Shown here piece after piece: positions 1-7,576 of a stretch of 7,576 nt of DNA (its first letter is position 1; each line of letters opens with the position of its first letter). The position numbers and the translations under genes are program-made. The stretch spans positions 1 through 7,576 of the forward strand of contig CAMIIY010000080.1 of assembly GCA_946221045.1 (NCBI GenBank). Direction: 5' to 3'. The notes beneath the pieces were generated by a model. It was not told the DNA's origin. It saw only the letters and a program-made list of their open reading frames with translations, and ran no database searches. Source of the stretch: an uncultured Oceanospirillaceae bacterium. GTDB taxonomy: Bacteria > Pseudomonadota > Gammaproteobacteria > Pseudomonadales > Balneatricaceae.

Positions 1-1036
<1,036 letters not shown>

Positions 1037-1086
1037 GCCGCCAAGATTATCTTAGTCACGGGGTAGCGAACCAGTTTTCTTTCCTG

Positions 1087-1115
1087 TTGCCTAGGTTGAA
1101 AACGGTGCGTATAAT
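1087..1115 (+). promoter_or_regulatory. Sigma70 promoter of rpmE
   Basis: A -35 box TTGCCT (1087-1092, 4 of 6 consensus) is separated by 17 bases from a perfect -10 box TATAAT (1110-1115). The bases that follow (TCGCGACC) form a GC-rich discriminator, as is typical of growth-rate-regulated and ppGpp-regulated ribosomal promoters. The predicted start near 1122 gives a leader of about 94 nt before rpmE. The box match is seen directly; stringent control is inferred from family behaviour. Confidence 0.65.
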
Positions 1116-1167
1116 TCGCGACCTACTTCAACGTGCCGTTATTCTGGCAATGTTTAAATCAATGCGG

Positions 1168-1188
1168 TGCCTGACAAGAGATCAGGTG
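1168..1188 (+). promoter_or_regulatory. Candidate stem-loop in the rpmE leader
   Basis: CCTGA (1170-1174) pairs with TCAGG (1182-1186) around a 7-base loop, and two G-U pairs can extend the stem. It ends about 19 bases before the Shine-Dalgarno GAGGT (1206-1210) of rpmE. In E. coli rpmE is known to be repressed by its own product through its leader. Whether this modest hairpin plays that role here is inference. Confidence 0.3.
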
Positions 1189-1215
1189 GCGGCATGTAGC
1201 TAACTGAGGTTTATC

Positions 1216-1431
1216 ATGAAAGCGGATATCCATCCTAAATACGAAGAGATTACTGCGACCTGTTCTTGCGGTAATGTCATGAAAACACGTTCTACTGTAT
1301 GCAAAGATCTGCATCTGGATGTGTGCTCTGCTTGCCACCCGTTCTACACTGGTAAGCAGAAAGAAGCGACAACAGGTGGTCGTATCGATCGCTTCAACAA
1401 GCGTTTTGGTGCGCGCGGCCTGAAAAAATAA
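1216..1431 (+). CDS. rpmE: Large ribosomal subunit protein bL31 (zinc-binding form)
   Basis: This 71-residue protein closely follows E. coli bL31, from the N-terminal [13 protein letters not shown] through HPFYTGKQ to [10 protein letters not shown]. bL31 sits at the central protuberance of the 50S subunit and contributes to intersubunit bridge B1b. Four cysteines in the CxC...CxxC arrangement (C16, C18, C37, C40) mark the zinc-containing C+ type; under zinc limitation many bacteria replace it with a C- paralogue, which is not in this window. An extra C29 is present. The start has a clear Shine-Dalgarno GAGGT at 1206-1210 with 5-base spacing. The gene is full length and has its own promoter upstream. 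A strong intrinsic terminator follows about 30 bases after its stop. Confidence 0.98.
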   Translation: MKADIHPKYEEITATCSCGNVMKTRSTVCKDLHLDVCSACHPFYTGKQKEATTGGRIDRFNKRFGARGLKK

Positions 1432-1444
1432 GCGATGTCGCTTA
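1429..1444. repeat. Perfect 7-bp inverted repeat at the rpmE stop / nuclease start
   Basis: TAAGCGA and TCGCTTA flank a 2-base TG spacer. The repeat contains the rpmE stop codon, and the nuclease ATG (1435-1437) straddles the left arm and the spacer. With so small a loop an RNA hairpin would have to open a few inner pairs. It may affect access of ribosomes to the nuclease start, which has no recognisable Shine-Dalgarno. It could equally be a coincidence. Confidence 0.4.
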
Positions 1445-2223
1445 ACCGGATTCTGAAAAAGGCACTTCCCACGGGAAGTGCCTTTTTGTTTTGGGCGGTA
1501 TTTGTTCGGGCTGAGTGTTTGCCGCCGCCTGTTGCTGACCGAGAATCGGTGGTGGTAACCCGGGTTTATGATGGTGATACGGTTCGGCTGGCAGATGGAC
1601 GCATTATCCGGCTGATCGGTATCAATACTCCGGAGACCGGAAAAGGTGCCCGCCAGAGCGAATTGATGGCTGATGAGGCCAGCGCACGTTTACAGGCATT
1701 AACCGGTGCGGGCGGTATCAGCCTGACATTAGGTTTGGAGCCGCAGGATCGCTACGGTCGCTGGCTTGGCCACCTTTGGCGGCAGAATGAGTTAATTTCG
1801 GCGCAGCTGATCAGGGAAGGTTACGGTTACCAGATCAGTATTCCGCCAAATCTGAACTACCGTGATTGTCTCATGGAGGCTGAACAGGTCGCCCGCCAGG
1901 CGTCTTTAGGGGTGTGGCAGGTTGCGGGTTGGAAGCCAGTCGCTTCATTGCTTCCGGATGCGGCGGGCTTTTATCTGTTGCAGGGCAGGGTAACAAAACA
2001 GAAACGTGTGAATAAAGGCTGGATTCTGGAAGTTGATCAGCGTCTGGCGGTGATGCTTCCGGATAGCTTAGTGGCTGAGCTTTCAGTGCAGAAAATAACT
2101 GATTTAGAAGGTAAAAGCCTTCGTGTTCGTGGTTGGATTCGACCTAAATCGGCGACCGCGCCTGCCCATTTTATGCCCTGGTTTATACGGTTGAGTCACC
2201 TTGATCAGTTGCAGTTTGATTGA
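1435..2223 (+). CDS. Secreted staphylococcal-nuclease (thermonuclease) family protein
   Basis: Residues 1-26 look like a Sec signal peptide: basic start MSLNRILKK, hydrophobic core around SAFLFWAVF, and possible cleavage VRA|E after residue 26. Residues 38-162 form an SNase-type OB fold. Against Staphylococcus nuclease, D46 and D48 (DGDT) match D19 and D21, R59 matches R35, E67 matches E43, and R109 in DRYGRW matches R87. The calcium ligand D40 is replaced by N64 (GINTPE), a substitution I recall as common in proteobacterial members. Only two cysteines remain in the mature protein (C28, C145), which would suit a periplasmic disulfide. Residues about 178-262 form a second beta-rich C-terminal domain of unknown role. 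It probably cleaves DNA or RNA outside the cytoplasm; substrate and physiological role are unknown. The gene starts 3 bases after rpmE without a visible Shine-Dalgarno, so coupling to rpmE translation is plausible. A TTG at 1486 is an alternative start but would lose the basic n-region. Confidence 0.85.
   Translation: MSLNRILKKALPTGSAFLFWAVFVRAECLPPPVADRESVVVTRVYDGDTVRLADGRIIRLIGINTPETGKGARQSELMADEASARLQALTGAGGISLTLGLEPQDRYGRWLGHLWRQNELISAQLIREGYGYQISIPPNLNYRDCLMEAEQVARQASLGVWQVAGWKPVASLLPDAAGFYLLQGRVTKQKRVNKGWILEVDQRLAVMLPDSLVAELSVQKITDLEGKSLRVRGWIRPKSATAPAHFMPWFIRLSHLDQLQFD
1456..1487 (+). terminator. Intrinsic terminator after rpmE, inside the nuclease signal-peptide codons
   Basis: GGCACTTCC and GGAAGTGCC (hairpin 1461-1482) form a 9-bp GC-rich stem with a CACG loop, followed by TTTTT at 1483-1487 and preceded by AAAAA at 1456-1460. 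This is a textbook rho-independent terminator. It sits 25-56 bases after the rpmE stop and overlaps codons 8-18 of the downstream nuclease, so it should attenuate transcription into that gene. Confidence 0.85.
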
Positions 2224-2276
2224 CCTGATCCAGGGCAAAAAAGCGGCGAAAAAATAGCCATAAACCCGCATATTGC

Positions 2277-2305
2277 TTGTCCGTATTGGGCCTTTTCTAT
2301 ATGAT
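2277..2305 (+). promoter_or_regulatory. Sigma70 promoter of the malic enzyme gene
   Basis: TTGTCC (2277-2282) and TATGAT (2300-2305, 5 of 6 consensus) are separated by exactly 17 bases. The predicted start near 2312 leaves a leader of about 35 nt. The -10 box overlaps the in-frame TTG at 2305, which rules that TTG out as the translation start and supports ATG 2347. Confidence 0.6.
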
Positions 2306-2346
2306 TGCGCGTCTCGACAATTAAACAAAAGTATGGAACGCCTGCT

Positions 2347-3594
2347 ATGTCACAAGATTTTAAACAAGCGGCTCTCGATTACCACGAGTTTCCTCGCCCA
2401 GGTAAGATCAGCGTAGAGCTAACCACGCCTGCTGAGTCCCAGCGCGATCTCTCGCTGGCCTATAGCCCTGGTGTAGCTGAGCCTGTTCGTGAAATCGCGA
2501 AAGATCCTGAAAATGCTTACCGTTACACTGCAAAGGGTAACCTGGTTGCAGTTATTTCAAATGGTTCAGCGATTCTGGGTCTGGGTGATCTGGGTCCACT
2601 GGCTTCTAAACCAGTAATGGAAGGTAAAGCGCTGCTGTTCAAGCGTTTCGCTGGCCTCGATTCTATTGATATTGAAGTTGATGCTGAAAGCCCTCAGGCG
2701 TTCATCGATACTGTTGCGCGTATCGCTGATACTTTTGGTGGTATCAACCTGGAAGACATCAAAGCACCTGAGTGTTTTGAAATCGAGCGTGCTTTGATCG
2801 AACGCTGCAAGATTCCTGTGTTCCACGACGACCAGCACGGTACTGCGATTGTGACCGCTGCGGGCATGATCAATGCGCTGGAAATTGCAGGCAAATCTCT
2901 GGCTGATGCCAAGATCGTGTGTCTGGGTGCCGGCGCTGCTGCAAATGCCTGCATGAAGCTGCTGATCAATATGGGCGCTCAGGTTGAAAATATTTACATG
3001 ATCGACCGCAAGGGTGTTATTCACTCTGGTCGTAATGACCTGACGCCTGAAAAAGCGGCATTTGCGACTGAAACTGACAAGCGTACTCTGGACGACGCCA
3101 TTGATGGTGCGGATGTATTCGTTGGTTTGTCAGGCCCTGATCTGCTGTCTGCTGAACAGTTGGCTAAAATGGCACCAACGCCAATCGTGTTTGCCTGTGC
3201 AAACCCGGACCCTGAAATCCGTCCTGAGCTGGCGCACGCGACCCGTGATGATGTGATTATGGCTACAGGTCGTTCAGACTTCCCGAATCAGGTTAACAAC
3301 GTACTGGGCTTCCCGTTTATCTTCCGTGGTGCTATGGACGTTCGTGCGACTGCCATCAACGAAGAGATGAAAGCCGCTGCAGTGCGTGCCCTGGCTGAAC
3401 TGGCGAAAGAGCCGGTCACTCAGGAAGTACTGACAGCTTACGGCCTGGATTCACTGGAGTTTGGTCGTGAATACATCATTCCAAAAGCAACGGATGCCCG
3501 TTTGCTGGGTGCTGTATCCACCGCTGTTGCTCAGGCGGCTATTGATACGGGTGTTGCCCGTTTGCCGATGCCTGCGAATTACCCGCTGTCATAA
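2347..3594 (+). CDS. maeB: NAD(P)-dependent malic enzyme, short form without phosphotransacetylase domain
   Basis: It catalyses oxidative decarboxylation of malate to pyruvate and CO2 with production of NAD(P)H, in the cytoplasm. The 415 residues align along the malic-enzyme half of E. coli Mae[11 protein letters not shown] (11-20), [10 protein letters not shown] with the catalytic Tyr39 (37-46), the general-base region GKALLFK with Lys94 (93-99), metal-binding LED (135-137) and HDDQHGT (160-166), dinucleotide-binding GAGAAA (194-199), and PNQVNNVL (313-320). It stops exactly where the phosphotransacetylase-like domain of the roughly 760-residue MaeB begins, so that acetyl-CoA-responsive module is absent. 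Short forms are common in pseudomonads. Cofactor choice cannot be settled from D220 alone. A start at ATG 2347 is supported by GGAA at 2335-2338, the family N-terminus and the promoter position. Codon use is strongly biased (CTG, CGT, GGT), suggesting high expression. Confidence 0.93.
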   Translation: MSQDFKQAALDYHEFPRPGKISVELTTPAESQRDLSLAYSPGVAEPVREIAKDPENAYRYTAKGNLVAVISNGSAILGLGDLGPLASKPVMEGKALLFKRFAGLDSIDIEVDAESPQAFIDTVARIADTFGGINLEDIKAPECFEIERALIERCKIPVFHDDQHGTAIVTAAGMINALEIAGKSLADAKIVCLGAGAAANACMKLLINMGAQVENIYMIDRKGVIHSGRNDLTPEKAAFATETDKRTLDDAIDGADVFVGLSGPDLLSAEQLAKMAPTPIVFACANPDPEIRPELAHATRDDVIMATGRSDFPNQVNNVLGFPFIFRGAMDVRATAINEEMKAAAVRALAELAKEPVTQEVLTAYGLDSLEFGREYIIPKATDARLLGAVSTAVAQAAIDTGVARLPMPANYPLS

Positions 3595-3607
3595 TTGACA
3601 GAGAGAT

Positions 3608-3637
3608 AAAAAAAACCCGGCCATGGCCGGGTTTTTT
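3608..3637. terminator. Bidirectional intrinsic terminator between malic enzyme gene and mrcA
   Basis: The 16-bp perfect palindrome CCCGGCCATGGCCGGG (3616-3631) is flanked by an eight-base A run (3608-3615) and a six-base T run (3632-3637). It therefore gives a hairpin plus U-tract on either strand. It lies 13 bases after the malic enzyme stop and 27 bases after the mrcA stop on the other strand, fitting the convergent arrangement. Confidence 0.93.
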
Positions 3638-3664
3638 GTGTTTTGTTGTCTGTAATGGGTAGCG

Positions 3665-6058
3665 TCAGAAAAGGTTTTCAGTCGTCTGGCTTTGATTGGA
3701 TGTGCCGGGTGTGCCTGCCATCTCAGTGGGCACATCTTCTTCTCTGAAAACTTCAAATTCAGCGTTTTCCTGCCCGGGGTAAGCCAGCTTGCCTGAAACC
3801 GGATCAATTTTGACAATGCTGATGCCTTCCGGGGTAGCGGGTGCATTTTCGGGTTTGTCTCTGAGGGCTTCACGCATAAAATCAATCCAGATTGGCAGGG
3901 CTGCAGTGCCGCCAAACTCCCGTCGGCCGAGGGTTTTGGGCTGATCAAAGCCAACCCAGACGGTGGTGACTACATCACGATTAAAACCGGAGAACCAGGC
4001 ATCTTTCTGGTCGTTAGTGGTGCCGGTTTTGCCAGCCAGATCCTGACGGTTCAGCACCTGAGCCTTGGTGCCGGTGCCACGTCGAATCACATCCTGCATC
4101 ATGTTGTAGGTTTGGTAGGCGACCCGCTCATCAATCACTCTTGGTGCAATGGGTCGGTCTGTCAGAGCCAGTCCCTGTGCAGATGAGGCTGTATTCTCTG
4201 GAGTAACAGGCAGGCAGTCAGCACACACAGTTGCAGGGGATGCATTAAACAGAACTTCGCCATCGGCGGTCTCCACGCGATCTATAAAATAGGGTGAGAC
4301 TTTAAAGCCGCCATTTGCCAGGCTGGCATAGCCTGTTACCAGCTGCAGAGGGGTTATGTCTGCGCTGCCCAGAGAGAGTGAAAGGTTGTTGGGTAGCTCG
4401 TTGCGGTCAAAGCCGATCTGTTCTAAAAAATCCAGTGCTGTATTAATACCAATGGCGCGCAGTAGTCTGATGGATACCAGATTGCGTGATTTGTAGAGTG
4501 CTACCCGAAGGCGAGTGGGGCCATAAAATTGTTTGCTGTAATTTTCGGGGCGCCAGTTACCTTCAAGCTTTTCATCATGAAATACAATGGGCGCGTCATT
4601 GATGAGTGTGGCCGGTGTGTAACCCTGATTCAGGGCTGCTGCATAAATGAAGGGCTTGAAGTTCGATCCCGGCTGGCGATCAGCCATCGTGACGCGGTTA
4701 AATTTGTTCTGACTGAAACTGAAGCCGCCCACTAATGAGAGAATGGCACCATTATCCGGATTCAGAGAGACCAGTGCAGCCTGTGCCTGAGGTATCTGGG
4801 TCAGAAACAGTTGTTCATCTCGCCGGTGAATACGTATCAGGTCTCCGACAGCGAGTATATCGCTTGGTTTCTCAGGCGACTTGCCAGTGTAGTTGACGGT
4901 TTTGTATGGGCGTGCCCATTTCATACCATCCCAGAGTAGCTGGTGTTGTTCGCCATCCTTCAGAAGCAGTTGCAGGGTTTTGCTGTTGTCATCGATTGCT
5001 ACCACCAGTGCTGGCTCAAGGCCACTGAACACGGGTGTTTCTTTCAGAAGCTTAAACTGCTGTTCTTCGGTTTGGGTTGTTAAATCAATATGTTGTTCGG
5101 CACCTCGATAACCATGGCGTTCGGTGTATTCAAGCAAACCTTTGGTCAGCGCGGTGTTTGCAGTGGCCTGAAGCTGGCTGTTCACGGTCGTGAATACTTT
5201 GAAGCCTTCAGTGTAGAGGTCCTCACCGTATTGCTCAAAGAGCTGGCTGCGCACCATCTCTGCCAGATAGGGTGCGCTGAGCTCAATGTCGCTGCTGTGA
5301 TATTTCGCGGTCACAGGCTTTTGGACGGCTTCTTCGTAGGCCTGATCATCGATGTAACCAAGGCCGTGCATCCGCTGGAGTATCCAGTTGCGGCGTTCCA
5401 GCGCGCGTGATGGATTTGAGATTGGGTTGAAGGCTGAGGGAGCTTTTGGCAGGCCGGCAATCATGGCCAGTCTTTCAAGGCTCAAGTCCTGAATACTCTG
5501 GCCGTAATAGACATTAGCAGCGGCCTGAATACCGTAGGCGCGCTGGCCGAGATAGATTTTGTTAATGTAGAGTTCAAGGATCTCTTCCTTGCTGAGCTCC
5601 TGCTCGATGCGCAGTGCCAGCAGAATCTCCATGAACTTGCGGGTAAAGGTGCGTTCGCGGGTCAGAAAATAGTTTTTTGCGACCTGCATGGTGATGGTGG
5701 AGCCGCCGCTCTGGATTTGACCGCTGGATGCTAACTGAAACGCCGCGCGAGCAAGGCCCTTGATATCAATACCGGGGTGCTCGAAAAAACGACTGTCTTC
5801 CGCCGCAAGAATGGCATGAACAAAAGTGGGCGGGATGTCGTTGTAGCTGATAGGTGTGCGACGTTTTTCGCCAAATTCAGAGATCAGCTTGAGATCAGCT
5901 GAATAGATTCTGAGTGGGGTTTGCAGTCGAACATCGCGCAGTGTTTGTACATCAGGCAGCTGAGGCGCAAAGTAGAAATAGACGCCACCGATGCCAATGA
6001 CAGCGACAATCAGTCCGGCAAAAAAAAATTTAAGTAGCAGTTTTAGCAATGAAAACAT
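3665..6058 (-). CDS. mrcA: Penicillin-binding protein 1A, bifunctional peptidoglycan synthase
   Basis: This class A PBP (called ponA in pseudomonads) polymerises lipid II into glycan strands and cross-links peptides on the periplasmic face of the inner membrane. It has 797 residues: a short cytoplasmic start and one membrane anchor (about 7-30); a GT51 glycosyltransferase domain (about 55-230) with the catalytic-glutamate motif EDSRFFEHPGID (E87) and the second glutamate in KFMEILLALRIE (E144); an OB-like insert (about 318-425); and a transpeptidase domain with SNFK (S465 nucleophile, K468), SRN (524-526) and KTGT (677-680). All catalytic motifs are intact. A CADC pair (612-615) lies in the transpeptidase region. 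The C-terminal tail (about 765-797) is polar and probably disordered. It is convergent with the malic enzyme gene and divergent from pilM, as in Pseudomonas. The ATG at 6058 gives a normal anchor; no good Shine-Dalgarno is visible. Confidence 0.97.
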   Translation of the reverse strand: MFSLLKLLLKFFFAGLIVAVIGIGGVYFYFAPQLPDVQTLRDVRLQTPLRIYSADLKLISEFGEKRRTPISYNDIPPTFVHAILAAEDSRFFEHPGIDIKGLARAAFQLASSGQIQSGGSTITMQVAKNYFLTRERTFTRKFMEILLALRIEQELSKEEILELYINKIYLGQRAYGIQAAANVYYGQSIQDLSLERLAMIAGLPKAPSAFNPISNPSRALERRNWILQRMHGLGYIDDQAYEEAVQKPVTAKYHSSDIELSAPYLAEMVRSQLFEQYGEDLYTEGFKVFTTVNSQLQATANTALTKGLLEYTERHGYRGAEQHIDLTTQTEEQQFKLLKETPVFSGLEPALVVAIDDNSKTLQLLLKDGEQHQLLWDGMKWARPYKTVNYTGKSPEKPSDILAVGDLIRIHRRDEQLFLTQIPQAQAALVSLNPDNGAILSLVGGFSFSQNKFNRVTMADRQPGSNFKPFIYAAALNQGYTPATLINDAPIVFHDEKLEGNWRPENYSKQFYGPTRLRVALYKSRNLVSIRLLRAIGINTALDFLEQIGFDRNELPNNLSLSLGSADITPLQLVTGYASLANGGFKVSPYFIDRVETADGEVLFNASPATVCADCLPVTPENTASSAQGLALTDRPIAPRVIDERVAYQTYNMMQDVIRRGTGTKAQVLNRQDLAGKTGTTNDQKDAWFSGFNRDVVTTVWVGFDQPKTLGRREFGGTAALPIWIDFMREALRDKPENAPATPEGISIVKIDPVSGKLAYPGQENAEFEVFREEDVPTEMAGTPGTSNQSQTTENLF

Positions 6059-6097
6059 GTGGTGTTATGCTAGTCTTCAGAAAGTACGGTGTCCGGC

Positions 6098-6103
6098 ATT
6101 ATA
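6098..6103 (-). promoter_or_regulatory. Candidate -10 element of the mrcA promoter
   Basis: The minus strand reads a perfect TATAAT here, about 40 bases upstream of the mrcA start. No convincing -35 box is present at 16-18 bases spacing (the best is TGGAGT, 3 of 6, at 18). The predicted leader is about 33 nt. A perfect -10 hexamer alone is moderate evidence. Confidence 0.4.
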
Positions 6104-6116
6104 CCTACAGCTTGGC

Positions 6117-6145
6117 TTGCTACTCCACCGGAGACGGGATTTAAT
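6117..6145 (+). promoter_or_regulatory. Candidate sigma70 promoter of the pilM operon
   Basis: TTGCTA (6117-6122, 4 of 6) and TTTAAT (6140-6145, 5 of 6) are separated by 17 bases. The predicted start is near 6152, leaving a leader of about 60 nt that contains a small inverted repeat (TACGG 6162-6166 with CCGTA 6172-6176). The promoter is back to back with the mrcA -10 element. I see no credible sigma54 site. Confidence 0.4.
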
Positions 6146-6212
6146 TCTATAACTGGTGCTTTACGGATCTGCCGTAGGTGCGAATAAAACCATAAACGTA
6201 AGGATATTGTCT

Positions 6213-7271
6213 GTGTTTGGCTTTATGGAGAAAAAGTCCGGGGAGTTTGTCGGTGTTGACATCGGTGCCTCGTCGATCAAGTTGGTTGCCCTATCCAAAC
6301 AGGGGAAAGGGTATTCACTTCAGGCATATGCGGTGGTCTCGCTTCCGAGCGGGGCAATCAGTGACGGCAATATCCAAAATCCGGAAGCTGTTTCAGAAGC
6401 AGTCAACAAAGCGCTGCGTATTTCCGGTAGCAAGGCTGTTGATGCCATTACTGCGGTGCCATCCTCAGCGGTAATCACCAAAACATTGCAAATGAATGCC
6501 CTCTACACCGAGCGGGACCTGGAAGAACAGGTGCGGCTCGAGGCCGATAATTTCATCCCTTATCCGCTTGACGAAGTAGCGCTGGATTTTGAGTTTCAGG
6601 GGCCGTCTGCCCTGCCAAACCTGAATGAAATCCTGGTGGTGGCCTGTCGTAAAGATGATGTTGAGCAGCGCGAAGACGTTGTAACAGAGGGTGGACTCAA
6701 ATGTATGGTGGTGGATGTTGATACATACACGCTCGAGCGTGCCGTCAACCATATGATTCCCGGGCGGCAGGATGATGATCCGTTGGTGGGTGTGGTTGAT
6801 ATTGGTGCTTCGACCCTGACGTTGCATGTATTGCGAGGCGATAAAATTGTCTATACCCGTGAGCAGGCGTTTGGTGGTAATGAGCTCACCAATTCAATTC
6901 ATCAGCAGTATGGCATGTCGGTAGAAGAGGTTGAGCAATCTTTGCGCAGTGGTGAGCTGTCGCAGGAAATTAGCGAGATGCTGGTGCTGCCTTTCAGGGC
7001 TACTGTGGTTCAGCAGGTTTCTCGTGCATTGCAGTTCTTCTATTCATCGGGCGCCCACAGTGAGCTTTCACGTTTACTGCTGGCGGGCGGGGTTGCCAAT
7101 ATTGAGGGTCTGGCAGGTATCATAGAGGAAGAGGTGGGTGTGCCATCCATGGTGGCTAATCCATTCAGTGATATGTCGTTAAATGGCAAGGTAAATCGTG
7201 TAAGGCTTGAGCGTGATGCATCAGCATTATTGAAAGCGCTGGGTATGGCGATTCGTGGATTTGAGGAATAA
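6213..7271 (+). CDS. pilM: PilM, actin-like ATPase of the type IV pilus alignment subcomplex
   Basis: PilM is a cytoplasmic FtsA/actin-like protein that binds the N-terminal tail of PilN and links the inner-membrane PilN/PilO/PilP complex to the pilus motor. The 352 residues carry the nucleotide-binding signatures of the fold: phosphate-1 VGVDIGASSIKLV (13-25), phosphate-2 VGVVDIGASTLTLHV (192-206) and the adenosine motif LLAGGVANIEGL (289-300). Length matches the usual 350-355. I chose GTG 6213 because AAGGA (6200-6204) lies 8 bases upstream and the resulting MFGFMEKKSG matches the short N-terminus of known PilM. An in-frame ATG at 6156 would add 19 unrelated residues, and ATG 6225 is too far from the ribosome binding site. 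It is first in the pilMN(OPQ) operon, 12 bases before pilN, and divergent from mrcA. Confidence 0.95.
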   Translation: MFGFMEKKSGEFVGVDIGASSIKLVALSKQGKGYSLQAYAVVSLPSGAISDGNIQNPEAVSEAVNKALRISGSKAVDAITAVPSSAVITKTLQMNALYTERDLEEQVRLEADNFIPYPLDEVALDFEFQGPSALPNLNEILVVACRKDDVEQREDVVTEGGLKCMVVDVDTYTLERAVNHMIPGRQDDDPLVGVVDIGASTLTLHVLRGDKIVYTREQAFGGNELTNSIHQQYGMSVEEVEQSLRSGELSQEISEMLVLPFRATVVQQVSRALQFFYSSGAHSELSRLLLAGGVANIEGLAGIIEEEVGVPSMVANPFSDMSLNGKVNRVRLERDASALLKALGMAIRGFEE

Positions 7272-7283
7272 GGGACGTCGACA

Positions 7284-7576
7284 ATGGCAAAAATAAACCT
7301 TAGGCCATGGCGTGAAGAACGCTCTGAACAAAGGCGCAAACAGTTTCTGACCAATGTTGTGGCATCCATTATATTGGGCGGCATTATTGTGTTTGCCATG
7401 GGCTATTACTTTGATTTCATGAAGGACCGTCAGGATACCCGGAACGGCTTTTTACGAACTGAAATAGCCAAACTGGATGAGCAGATCAAAGAGATCAAAA
7501 AGTTGAAAGAGCAGAAGGCGCGATTGCTTGAGCGACTGAATGCCATCGAAGAGTTGCAGGGAACCCGACCATTGAT
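7284..7576 (+). CDS. pilN: PilN, type IV pilus inner-membrane assembly protein (5' part, runs off the window)
   Basis: The first 97 codons of PilN are present; the family is about 200 residues. The cytoplasmic tail begins MAKINLRPWREER, a variant of the conserved INLLPWR motif that inserts into a groove of PilM; here the second Leu is Arg (R7). A membrane segment spans about 22-43, followed by a heptad-rich charged coiled coil (about 46-92) that pairs with PilO in the periplasm, and then the start of LQGTRPL, which leads into the PilN globular domain. The ATG has AGGGA (7271-7275) 8 bases upstream. The 12-base gap after pilM implies co-transcription. pilO, pilP and pilQ would be expected just beyond the right edge. 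Confidence 0.95.
   Translation, partial: MAKINLRPWREERSEQRRKQFLTNVVASIILGGIIVFAMGYYFDFMKDRQDTRNGFLRTEIAKLDEQIKEIKKLKEQKARLLERLNAIEELQGTRPL

Larger units (their letters stand above)
6059..6212. other. Divergent mrcA-pilM intergenic region
   Basis: These 154 bases separate the cell-wall synthase from the pilus operon. They hold the two candidate promoters described separately and the pilM ribosome binding site. I see no coding potential with a start and ribosome binding site, no repeat family and no RNA gene. Confidence 0.7.

Noticed and set aside
1040..1075. Minus-strand GATAAT at 1046-1051 as the priA promoter
   Set aside because: There is no acceptable -35 box and the transcript would start at or next to the start codon.
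1096..1115. TTGAAA at 1096-1101 as the -35 box of the rpmE promoter
   Set aside because: The spacing to TATAAT is only 8 bases. TTGCCT at 1087-1092 has the correct 17-base spacing.
2305..2346. TTG at 2305 as the start of the malic enzyme, adding 14 residues
   Set aside because: It overlaps the predicted -10 box, lies upstream of the likely transcript start, and the extension has no match to the family N-terminus.
2566..3024. Long minus-strand open frame inside the malic enzyme gene
   Set aside because: It is an antisense shadow of a strongly codon-biased gene; composition is unlike a real protein and there is no ribosome binding site.
3589..3954. 121-residue minus-strand frame at the end of mrcA
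   Set aside because: It is a frame-shifted shadow of mrcA codons and crosses the terminator; no family resemblance.
6112..6135. Sigma54-type site upstream of pilM (TGGC...TTGC)
   Set aside because: The GG and GC elements do not have the required 10-base spacing, and a plausible sigma70 pair with 17-base spacing covers the same region.
6156..6212. ATG at 6156 as the start of PilM
   Set aside because: It adds 19 residues unlike any PilM I know, and the good Shine-Dalgarno AAGGA at 6200-6204 fits GTG 6213 instead.

Overview
This window looks like chromosomal DNA of a gammaproteobacterium from the Pseudomonadales/Oceanospirillales side, with roughly 50% G+C. The evidence is the gene set and order, plus protein sequences close to Pseudomonas-type homologues. 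From memory of the family, priA, rpmE, a thermonuclease-like gene, a short malic enzyme, ponA/mrcA (divergent) and pilMN is a conserved neighbourhood in pseudomonads. I could not check this with a search.

Layout. Positions 1-1036 hold the N-terminal half of the replication-restart helicase gene priA on the minus strand, but the gene is broken at about 182. The next 58 PriA codons, including the DEEH Walker B motif, lie on the plus strand. Positions 1-19 are an exact inverted repeat of 92-110, so the left edge is a double-junction fold-back and not a simple inversion. A divergent intergenic region (1037-1215) carries a good sigma70 promoter with a GC-rich discriminator for rpmE (ribosomal protein bL31). 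Three bases after rpmE comes a secreted staphylococcal-nuclease-type gene. Its signal-peptide codons overlap a strong intrinsic terminator. A promoter at 2277-2305 drives a 415-residue malic enzyme. That gene ends at a perfect bidirectional terminator shared with the convergent mrcA gene (penicillin-binding protein 1a, minus strand). A 154-bp divergent region separates mrcA from the type IV pilus operon pilM-pilN; pilN runs off the right edge.

How the genes relate. Most of the window is housekeeping: replication restart, translation, carbon and NAD(P)H metabolism, and cell-wall synthesis. It is followed by the start of the type IV pilus alignment subcomplex, in which PilM (cytoplasmic, actin-like) binds the N-terminal tail of PilN (inner membrane). 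I see no mobile element, CRISPR array, tRNA, rRNA or defence system.

The one truly abnormal structure is the priA rearrangement at the left edge. It could be a replication template-switch event, but an amplification or assembly chimera near a contig end is at least as likely. The other observations are ordinary regulatory architecture of modest interest.
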